This document shows positions 1 to 5,558 of a stretch of 6,155 nucleotides of DNA, piece by piece. Below the pieces are notes generated by a model that did not search any database, was not told where the DNA came from, and saw only the letters and a list, made by a program, of their open reading frames with translations. Source of the stretch: Candidatus Aerophobota bacterium (GTDB lineage: Bacteria > Aerophobota > Aerophobia > Aerophobales > B3-G15); the NCBI GenBank assembly GCA_030607765.1, contig JAUWJJ010000075.1, forward strand, positions 1 to 6,155, in the 5' to 3' direction. The first letter of the stretch is position 1. Each line of letters opens with the position of its first letter. Made by a program: the position numbers and the translations under genes.

Positions 1-1
1 G

Positions 2-121
2 ATCGCCGCTGCCTTATGGAAACACCTCGCCGAGCAGCAAAAAGAAGAAGATTTTTCAGAATTCTCTAATTTAAAATTTGAACTCTTTTACTGCTTGAAA
101 CATAGCCATAAGGTTATTTAG
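2..121 (+). CDS. Possible 3' end of a convergent gene, unidentified (partial)
   Basis: A + strand frame is open from base 2 to a TAG at 119-121 and would encode the last 39 residues of a protein entering from outside the window. It begins IAALWKHLAEQQKEEDFSEF, a helix-like, charged stretch that looks more protein-like than the other two + frames, which stop within about 75 bases. It would overlap the 3' end of the minus-strand URO-D-like gene by 51 bases tail to tail, which is unusual. An open frame of this length is not rare by chance, and I cannot name a family. It may be a real convergent gene or simply an open stretch downstream of the operon. Confidence 0.2.
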   Translation: MAAALWKHLAEQQKEEDFSEFSNLKFELFYCLKHSHKVI

Positions 122-1330
122 TGGAACTTTTGACTGAATGTTGTGAATGGTATTAAATACGTAACCGCCCCCCTTTCCAAATATGCGGCACCGCTCAGTA
201 GCCTCATTCCCCACCTCTTCAGGATTTCCAAAGGGAACAGTTTTTTGGGTATCTACTCCGCCGCCCCAGAAAACTAACCTGTCTCCATATTTTTCTTTAA
301 GCATAGTTGGGTCCATATCCCTGGCTGATGTCTGAACTGGATTTAAGATATCTACTCCCACCTCTACAAAATCATCTAAAAAAGCGACAATGGATCCGCA
401 GCTATGATAAAAAGTCTTCCAGGGAGTATTTTTGTGAATCCAATCGTTTATCTTTTTATGAAAAGGCTTGTAAAACTCACGATACATATCCGGAGATATA
501 AAAGGTCCATTTTGGCTGCCAAAATCTGCCCCGCTAACCATAATTACATCTATTTTATCTCCCAGCGCTTGATAGGAAAGCTCAAGGTTTTTTAGGACTA
601 TCTCACATTGAATATTAAAAATTTCCTTAATATAGTCAGGATGAAGAATGTGAGCTAAATACCATTCTTTTTGGTCTCTGATTCCTTTGGGATGTTTAAT
701 AGATAGCCCTGGGACTAAAGCGATATCTCCAAAGCTTGCATCTATAAAATTACCTACAATACAAAGGTCTGTATTTTTATACAGCTTATCCGCTTTTCTC
801 TCTAAATATCTAAGTGTCTCATCAGAAAAAACTGAAAACTGCTGTCTTGCCCAATCCTCTGGATTTAAATTCTCCTCATCAATTGGTTCTTGACGCACCA
901 GAGCATCAAAATAGTAACCTCCCTCGGGCATCTTTGCGCAGGGAGGAGAAGAGGTATCTCCCTGAGGATAGATGTAAATGTTCCCCTCCTTATCCCTTGT
1001 AGTAATAAACTTATCGGGAACCATTACTTCAGTGCCATCAAACAATTTCCAGGGTTTCCAATTCTCATTTTTAAATCCAAATTTATTATTGGGAAGCCAA
1101 AGACCTATAGTATCTACTCCTAATTTTTCTCTCACCTCCATCTCAACCTGGGCAAGCATCTGAAAAGGGTCAATTACCTTTACTAATTTTTCCTTTAAAC
1201 CAAGTGCTCTCCTTAACTTGGCATAAGGACTTGCCTGGATGCCTGTCACTGAAGTTGAACCTAAATCAAGAGGGATACGGTCAGTTTTCTGGTGATTTAT
1301 AGCTTTTTTTACCCTTTCTCGTGATGTCAT
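71..1330 (-). CDS. URO-D superfamily protein, MtaA/CmuA-like putative methyltransferase (extended subfamily, 419 aa)
   Basis: A predicted soluble cytoplasmic TIM-barrel protein of the uroporphyrinogen decarboxylase superfamily. The N-terminus (SRERVKKAINHQKTDRIPLD, residues 3-22) is the opening typical of MtaA/CmuA-like members. It lacks the RQAGRY-type motif of heme-pathway HemE, so tetrapyrrole decarboxylation is unlikely. Further marks are DGTEVMVP (98-105), YPQGDTSSPP (121-130) and GGYYFDALVRQEP (137-149), which I recall as typical of one large anaerobe-rich subfamily. Then come GADFGSQNGPFISPDMY (267-283), HSCGS (309-313), FWGGGVDTQ (354-362) and HNIQ (396-399). H309, C311 and H396 are a plausible zinc site; MtaA and MtbA use H-x-C and a later Cys. 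The ATG at 1330 has an AAAGGAG Shine-Dalgarno (1344-1338) with a 7-nt spacer. It follows its paralogue by 36 nt, so it is almost certainly co-transcribed. Family assignment is firm; substrate and methyl acceptor are unknown. Confidence 0.92.
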   Translation of the reverse strand: MTSRERVKKAINHQKTDRIPLDLGSTSVTGIQASPYAKLRRALGLKEKLVKVIDPFQMLAQVEMEVREKLGVDTIGLWLPNNKFGFKNENWKPWKLFDGTEVMVPDKFITTRDKEGNIYIYPQGDTSSPPCAKMPEGGYYFDALVRQEPIDEENLNPEDWARQQFSVFSDETLRYLERKADKLYKNTDLCIVGNFIDASFGDIALVPGLSIKHPKGIRDQKEWYLAHILHPDYIKEIFNIQCEIVLKNLELSYQALGDKIDVIMVSGADFGSQNGPFISPDMYREFYKPFHKKINDWIHKNTPWKTFYHSCGSIVAFLDDFVEVGVDILNPVQTSARDMDPTMLKEKYGDRLVFWGGGVDTQKTVPFGNPEEVGNEATERCRIFGKGGGYVFNTIHNIQSKVPLNNLMAMFQAVKEFKF

Positions 1331-1366
1331 TGAACATCTCCTTTGTTTTTTTGAAAAGAGATAGAA

Positions 1367-2524
1367 TTACCTGAGAGGATATTTTCCGTATTTTTTCACT
1401 GCTTTATACATTGCGATGATGTTTTTCGGTGGAACCTCAGCAGTTATATTATGAACTTGAGTAAATACAAAGCCTCCTCCTGGACCAAGATGGCTTACTC
1501 TCATCCTCACTTCTTCTTCAACTTCTTTCTCAGTTCCGTAGGGCAAGATTCTTTGAGTATCGCATCCGCCACCCCAAAAAGTTATTCGATCCCCATATTC
1601 TTTTTTTAGTGCTTTAGTATCCATATTTTTTGCCGAGGTTTGAATAGGATTTAGTATGTCTATGCCGTTATCTATAAAATCTGGTATGAATTCAGATACA
1701 GAGCCGCAGGCATGCAAAAGTAGGTAAGCATTTGCCTTTTTCTTTATAAATTGGCAAAGCTCTTTATGTTTTGGTTTAAGTAACTTTTTGTATAAATCCA
1801 GGGAGATAAGCGGCCCTCTTTCAGACCCCAAATCATCACCTATCTGGACAATTTGAACATATTTTCCAATAGCACCAAGAACATTGTCCCAGAACCCCAT
1901 TTGAAACTCAAGCACTTTGTCCATTATAGCCATAGCAAGCTCTGGATTTAACAACATATCCATTAAAAAAGTATCAAATCCTCTAAGAGCCTGTGAATGT
2001 TCAAGTATTCCTCCTGTAGGAGAGTTAGCTAATAGAGCATAATTAGTATTATGGTATAAATCCTTTACTTTTTCTTTTAATCCCTCCATTATTCCCGGAT
2101 CATAGGGATCTGGCCAATTATAATCATCGAGCTCCTCGGCCTTTTTTACTTTAACTAAGGGATGATTAACCATATAGTAACACCATCCCCCCTTTTTGGC
2201 CATTTTATATTTAATTCCCCATTCATCTATATAGCTGTAACTATCTTCATCTTCCATTAATTTTAGCTTCCAGTTTTTAGATGGGTTTGTTATAATTGCA
2301 TAAACATCAGCTCCAATTTTTTTTAATATTCTTTGATCAGGTCTGACAATCTGCTGAAAGAAATCGTAGATTTCGATATCACCCCCCTTTAGGCGTAGAT
2401 AATTCTTCAACTTCTCATATGCTTTTATGGAAATTCCTGTGGACCTTATTCCACCTAAATCAATAGGTATTCTATCGGGCTCTTTGTGCTGCAGGGTAGT
2501 TAATATTCTCTCTCTTGAATTCAT
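1367..2524 (-). CDS. URO-D superfamily protein, MtaA/CmuA-like putative methyltransferase (DEWG-type subfamily, 385 aa)
   Basis: The second cytoplasmic URO-D-fold protein of the operon. From the ATG at 2524 it begins MNSRERILTTLQHKEPDRIP, aligning with the start of its neighbour, and has no HemE RQAGRY-type motif. Visible marks are DEWGIKY (100-106), HPL (121-123), GDDLGSERGPLISLDLY (229-245), HACGS (271-275), FWGGGCDTQ (316-324) and VHNI (357-360). H271, C273 and H358 match the spacing of the putative metal ligands in the neighbour. C321 replaces a valine there. An in-frame upstream TTG at 2563 would add 13 residues, but the ATG at 2524 has the Shine-Dalgarno and the family-like N-terminus, so I use it. 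It lies 117 nt downstream of the ATPase gene, a gap that may hold an internal promoter. Known relatives (MtaA, MtbA, CmuA) move methyl groups between corrinoids and thiols or other acceptors; that role here is inference. Confidence 0.92.
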   Translation of the reverse strand: MNSRERILTTLQHKEPDRIPIDLGGIRSTGISIKAYEKLKNYLRLKGGDIEIYDFFQQIVRPDQRILKKIGADVYAIITNPSKNWKLKLMEDEDSYSYIDEWGIKYKMAKKGGWCYYMVNHPLVKVKKAEELDDYNWPDPYDPGIMEGLKEKVKDLYHNTNYALLANSPTGGILEHSQALRGFDTFLMDMLLNPELAMAIMDKVLEFQMGFWDNVLGAIGKYVQIVQIGDDLGSERGPLISLDLYKKLLKPKHKELCQFIKKKANAYLLLHACGSVSEFIPDFIDNGIDILNPIQTSAKNMDTKALKKEYGDRITFWGGGCDTQRILPYGTEKEVEEEVRMRVSHLGPGGGFVFTQVHNITAEVPPKNIIAMYKAVKKYGKYPLR

Positions 2525-2526
2525 TT

Positions 2527-2534
2527 CTTTCCTC
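2527..2534 (-). promoter_or_regulatory. Shine-Dalgarno deciding the start of the DEWG-type URO-D-like gene
   Basis: On the minus strand GAGGAAAG lies here, with the AGGA core 5 nt before the ATG at 2524. It supports the short form over the TTG at 2563. An in-frame ATG at 2536 abuts the motif and is too close to use it. Confidence 0.7.
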
Positions 2535-2550
2535 ATTTTTTCAGCTAATC

Positions 2551-2605
2551 TGGTGTGAAGCAAACTTATATTATTGCTAAGCCTGTCTTTAACAAACTCA
2601 CACCA
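2551..2605. repeat. 8-bp perfect inverted repeat, arms 39 nt apart
   Basis: On the + strand TGGTGTGA (2551-2558) is matched by its exact reverse complement TCACACCA (2598-2605). Directly inside the left arm is a smaller hairpin, AGCAA (2559-2563) with TTGCT (2574-2578), over a 10-nt loop. The arms bracket the promoter-like sequence of this gap. They could be two operator half-sites, centre to centre 47 bp, or the base of an RNA stem in the leader of the URO-D-like genes. No T-tract follows in the transcribed direction, so it is not an intrinsic terminator. Its presence is certain; its function is not. Confidence 0.5.
2565..2595 (-). promoter_or_regulatory. Candidate internal promoter for the two URO-D-like genes
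   Basis: Reading the minus strand, TTGTTA (2595-2590) could serve as -35 and TAATAT (2573-2568) as -10 with a 16-nt spacer. The overlapping TATAAG (2570-2565) is a better -10 hexamer but leaves a 19-nt spacer. This is the largest gap on the path from the ATPase gene to the left edge, and it separates transport from enzyme genes. In AT-rich DNA such matches arise often by chance. Confidence 0.3.
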
Positions 2606-2641
2606 TAGGATAAAGTACAGTGTTATTTAGAGAACAAGCTA

Positions 2642-3388
2642 CTAATATTTCAATAACTTAGTTAATTCTTCAATGGAGGTTTCTTCTTTTTTAAATTCCC
2701 CTAAGTTCTCACCAAGTCTTAAAACTGTGATTCTGTCAGCTATAGGATATACTACATAGAGATTATGAGTTATGAAGACGCTTGATATGCCCTGATTCCT
2801 TAGTTCCTGTATATACTGTAAACCCTTCTCTGATTCTTTGACTGACAGATTATTAGTGGGTTCATCTAAAAGCAAGAGCTTGGTTTTGAAGTACATAGCT
2901 CTTGCAATAGCTACACCCTGCCTTTGTCCACCTGACAGCTCATCTATATTTACAGAAGAGGATTTTAATTCGAGTCCTACTTTTTTTAATGCCACGAGAG
3001 AATTCTTTGCCATTTTTTTTAAGCTTAACCATTTTATTGGACCAAAGTTACCAACAGGTTCTCTTCCCAAAAAAATGTTTCTCTTTATATCCATTGTGTC
3101 TACCAATGCTGTATCCTGATGAATAGTTTCAATTCCCATCTCTATAGCATCTCTTGGAGAGGAAAGCCCGATCTTCTTCCCTTCAAAAAAAATTTCTCCC
3201 TTATCAGGCCTATAAACTCCACATAGGATTTCAATTAATGTGGATTTGCCCGCACCGTTATCACCAATTAAACCTACCACCTCACTATGGCCAACTTTAA
3301 AGTTTACACCTTTCAAAGCATGGATTTTCCCATACCACTTGTGGATGTTTTTCATTTCTACCAGCGGTATTTTTCTCATTGTTATCAT
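2642..3388 (-). CDS. Single-domain ABC transporter ATPase of a ribose/CUT2-type importer
   Basis: Cytoplasmic ATPase that powers the importer encoded next to it. All nucleotide-binding motifs are intact: Walker A GDNGAGKST (42-50), Q-loop Q91 in IHQDTALVD, signature LSGGQRQ (151-157), Walker B KLLLLDEPT (170-178) and H-loop H208 in ITHN. At 248 residues it has one ABC domain, whereas RbsA, AraG and XylG carry two fused domains of about 500 residues. It resembles the single-domain FrcA type and presumably works as a homodimer. The ATG at 3388 overlaps the permease stop (ATGA), implying translational coupling. An ATG at 3379, giving MRKIPL, has a weak GATGAG about 9 nt upstream and is an alternative start. 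Substrate cannot be read from the ATPase. Confidence 0.93.
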   Translation of the reverse strand: MITMRKIPLVEMKNIHKWYGKIHALKGVNFKVGHSEVVGLIGDNGAGKSTLIEILCGVYRPDKGEIFFEGKKIGLSSPRDAIEMGIETIHQDTALVDTMDIKRNIFLGREPVGNFGPIKWLSLKKMAKNSLVALKKVGLELKSSSVNIDELSGGQRQGVAIARAMYFKTKLLLLDEPTNNLSVKESEKGLQYIQELRNQGISSVFITHNLYVVYPIADRITVLRLGENLGEFKKEETSIEELTKLLKY

Positions 3389-4347
3389 CTCATCTTGCGA
3401 ATTTTTTCTTTGATAATAATGTTAAAAATTACTGCTGCTATTATGACTATACCTACAAACATTCGAAAATAGTATCCGGGAGCTCCTGCTAATACAAGAC
3501 CATTGCCTATAATGCGCAGGAGAAAGGATCCAGCCGCACCTCCTATTATGCTTCCAACTCCTCCAAATAAGGAGATTCCCCCAATAACAGAAGCTGCAAT
3601 TGCATCAAGCTCCCATCCTTGCCCTGCTGAGGGTAGTGCTGAGCCTATTCGAAAGGCTTGAATAAGTCCAGCAAAGGCAGCCAAAAGAGAGGTCAACATA
3701 AACAATGTTATTTTTACCTTTGCAGGGTTAACTCCACGTGCTCTTGCTGCTTTTGGATTACCCCCCGAGGCAAATATCCGGTTTCCAAATCTTGTCCGTT
3801 CTAATACTATCCAGAGGATAATAAGAATCGCCATAAAGTAGATAAGTGAAACTCGGATAGGGCCTACCCAGCCAGTAACACATATTTGAAGAGGCAGGAC
3901 TTCTTTCGGAATAGGGGGAGGAGTTCCCTTAGTGATGGCCAGCACTGTCCCTCTCCAAAACATCATTGTTGCCAGCGTAGCTATGAAGGAAGGAATACCA
4001 GTTTTTATCACTATCGTTCCGTTTAGAGCGCCAATTCCCAAACTAACAATTAAAGCTAAGATTACTCCTATCCATACATTCAAACCCAAGTTAATCATCT
4101 TAATGATAATGATGGGACACAGAGCAAAGACAGAGCCTATTGATAGGTCAAACTCACCAGAAATCATCAGCATTGTTACTCCCAATACTACAATCCCGAA
4201 CTCCGGGAACAATTCCAAAATGGTTTTTACATTAAAATAAGAAAGAAAATATGGAGAAAGTATGTGGAAGGTTAATATAGCAGCAAATAACATTAAAATG
4301 CTGGGGATTTCCTTAATAGACAGAACTTTTTCGAAAAACTGATGCAT
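3385..4347 (-). CDS. ABC transporter permease, RbsC/BPD_transp_2 family (complete, canonical)
   Basis: An integral inner-membrane permease of 320 residues, the usual length for RbsC-like proteins, with hydrophobic segments from residue 15 to about 312. Family marks are GEFDLSIGS (64-72, compare GGIDLSVGS in RbsC), TGIPSFIATLATM (116-128), the cytoplasmic ATPase-contact loop RFGNRIFASGGNPKAARARG (186-205) and GWELDAIAASVIGGISLFGG (244-263). The C-terminus is basic (KEKIRKMR), fitting a cytoplasmic end. It probably pairs with the other permease of the operon. The ATG at 4347 is preceded by an in-frame stop at 4359-4357, so the protein cannot begin much further upstream. The nearest Shine-Dalgarno-like GAGGT (4370-4366) is 18 nt away, too far for good initiation, so translation may be weak or depend on RNA folding. 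Confidence 0.93.
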   Translation of the reverse strand: MHQFFEKVLSIKEIPSILMLFAAILTFHILSPYFLSYFNVKTILELFPEFGIVVLGVTMLMISGEFDLSIGSVFALCPIIIIKMINLGLNVWIGVILALIVSLGIGALNGTIVIKTGIPSFIATLATMMFWRGTVLAITKGTPPPIPKEVLPLQICVTGWVGPIRVSLIYFMAILIILWIVLERTRFGNRIFASGGNPKAARARGVNPAKVKITLFMLTSLLAAFAGLIQAFRIGSALPSAGQGWELDAIAASVIGGISLFGGVGSIIGGAAGSFLLRIIGNGLVLAGAPGYYFRMFVGIVIIAAVIFNIIIKEKIRKMR

Positions 4348-4468
4348 TTTTATTTTTTAAGCTGTACCTCACTATGCTCGGCAGATGATTCAAAGATAAA
4401 AATTATAAACCAATAGCCGCAAGCTACATTTTATTACACCAAAAATTCATTGAATTCCTTCGTAATTC
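4348..4468 (-). promoter_or_regulatory. 121-nt gap after the binding-protein gene with a TATAAT hexamer
   Basis: On the minus strand a perfect TATAAT lies at 4407-4402, but no good -35 sits 16-18 nt upstream. Just after the binding-protein stop, 4460-4441 can fold into an 8-9 bp A/U-rich stem with two G-U pairs and a 3-nt loop. It is too weak and lacks a free T-tract for a confident terminator, though such a stem could stabilise the upstream mRNA or damp read-through. A much higher level of binding protein than permease is common in importer operons, so some attenuation here would make sense. Promoter function is speculative. Confidence 0.25.
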
Positions 4469-5473
4469 TCACTTTGTTACAAGTAACTTTTCTTGTACTT
4501 CTTTCAGGTTGGTTTTGTCCACCAATGCCATACTGGTGTTAACATCCCATGCAGATGTGCCAGCTTTCTTTATGAGGTATAGCTGAACAACGGGAAGATA
4601 TCCTTGAAGGTATGGTTGCTGATTAACAGTAAAGGCTATGTATCCTTCTTCAATCCCCTTAAGTACTGTGGGTACCAGGTCAAACCCAGCTATTGTTATC
4701 TTACCCGGTTTCTTACCCAAAGACTTAGCCGCAAGATATCCTCCTATACTGTATTGGGTACTAAGAATAAGATTAGTTTCTGGATGAGCTCCTAAATAAC
4801 CTACCACGCGAGATTGAATTTCATCTGCTGACATTGTAGTATCAAGCCGATATATATTTCTCTTTGGAACACCATATTTATGAAGGAAGTTAGTTATACC
4901 CTCTGCTCGCATTTCGCACCAGGTTTCACCCGGAGCACCCATAGTTACCAACACATGCAGATCCCCTGGTGTTGGAGGACCTCCCGGGAAGTACTTTGTT
5001 ATTGCTGCTTCAGCCGTCATATATCCTGATTCTACAAGGGGTTGACCAATATAGGCTAATCTCGCATTACCTTTACTGTGTTCAGGGTCATCTACATTGG
5101 AACAGAGCACAGGTATCCCCATATCAATTGCTTGCTTGATAATGGAATCAAACATTTTTTCATTGGGAATAGTGGTAATTATCCCATCCGGTTTTCTGGC
5201 AAGCACTGCTTTCCAGGTGCTTAATTGCCATTCCAAATCTCCCTCCCTCGAGGGTCGGTACATTTCACCCTTACATCCAAAGCGCTCGAGTGCATCCTTA
5301 TAGCCCATATATACCTGACTCCAGAAGGGATTTTCCTCTCCTCCATGAGAGATAAATGAAAAGGTATATGTTGTATCAGATTTAGTTTGATTAGTGTAAA
5401 CCGGCAATATTGTTAATAATCCTATACAGACTGATGTTACCATCAAGCCTAACAAAATTTTCACTTTTTTCAT
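4469..5473 (-). CDS. Substrate-binding protein of a ribose/CUT2-type ABC importer (RbsB-like)
   Basis: An exported ligand-binding protein of 334 residues with the two-lobed type I (Peripla_BP_4) fold. The N-terminus has a basic n-region (KKVK) and a hydrophobic core to about residue 26. The sole nearby Cys (C16, context TSVC) does not fit a lipobox because position -1 is Val. Family marks are NPFW (48-51), KPDGIIT (94-100), GIPVLCSNVDDP (119-130), YIGQPLVESGY (141-151), R189 in EMRAEG, IAGFDLVP (261-268) and NQQPYLQGY (284-292). By analogy with RbsB, W51, R189, D265 and Q285 may line the pocket. The Asn-Asp usually found in the second lobe is replaced by TQY (239-241), so ribose should not be assumed. 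A TTG at 5491 would add six residues, but the ATG at 5473 has the Shine-Dalgarno. It lies between the two permease genes. Confidence 0.92.
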   Translation of the reverse strand: MKKVKILLGLMVTSVCIGLLTILPVYTNQTKSDTTYTFSFISHGGEENPFWSQVYMGYKDALERFGCKGEMYRPSREGDLEWQLSTWKAVLARKPDGIITTIPNEKMFDSIIKQAIDMGIPVLCSNVDDPEHSKGNARLAYIGQPLVESGYMTAEAAITKYFPGGPPTPGDLHVLVTMGAPGETWCEMRAEGITNFLHKYGVPKRNIYRLDTTMSADEIQSRVVGYLGAHPETNLILSTQYSIGGYLAAKSLGKKPGKITIAGFDLVPTVLKGIEEGYIAFTVNQQPYLQGYLPVVQLYLIKKAGTSAWDVNTSMALVDKTNLKEVQEKLLVTK

Positions 5474-5478
5474 TTTAA

Positions 5479-5486
5479 CCCCCCTT
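5479..5486 (-). promoter_or_regulatory. Shine-Dalgarno deciding the start of the binding-protein gene
   Basis: AAGGGGGG on the minus strand ends 5 nt before the ATG at 5473. It overlaps the codons that would follow the TTG at 5491, which argues against that longer start. The G-run is a slightly unusual form of AAGGAGG. The 85-nt gap from the previous stop shows no convincing promoter or terminator. Confidence 0.7.
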
Positions 5487-5558
5487 ACCAAAATTTTATT
5501 TTTTGAATTAATGGCTATTTACTTCATCACCTCATCTTAGCACAGGAGACTATCTAAA

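Noticed and set aside
1..70. Terminator at the end of the operon
   Set aside because: Only very short or widely spaced complementary stretches are visible and no T-tract follows them in the direction of transcription.
71..2524. Heme-pathway uroporphyrinogen decarboxylase (HemE)
   Set aside because: Neither protein has the N-terminal RQAGRY-type substrate motif, both have the H-x-C-G segment of methyltransferase-like members, and no other heme-pathway gene is present.
2525..2563. TTG start at 2563 for the DEWG-type URO-D-like gene
   Set aside because: The ATG at 2524 has a well-spaced Shine-Dalgarno and gives an N-terminus matching the neighbouring paralogue.
3932..4240. 102-residue + strand open frame
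   Set aside because: It lies wholly antisense to the complete permease, has no Shine-Dalgarno and resembles no family; it is a by-product of the hydrophobic coding sequence. The other + strand frames antisense to genes were dismissed for the same reason.
4441..4460. Intrinsic terminator after the binding-protein gene
   Set aside because: The stem is A/U-rich with G-U pairs, and the T-run is part of the stem rather than following it.
5245..5254. Perfect 10-bp palindrome CCCTCGAGGG
   Set aside because: It lies within codons for RPSREG of the binding protein, occurs once, and has no regulatory context; most likely chance.
5474..5491. TTG start at 5491 for the binding protein
   Set aside because: It would place the strong AAGGGGGG inside the coding region; the ATG at 5473 gives a normal signal-peptide start.
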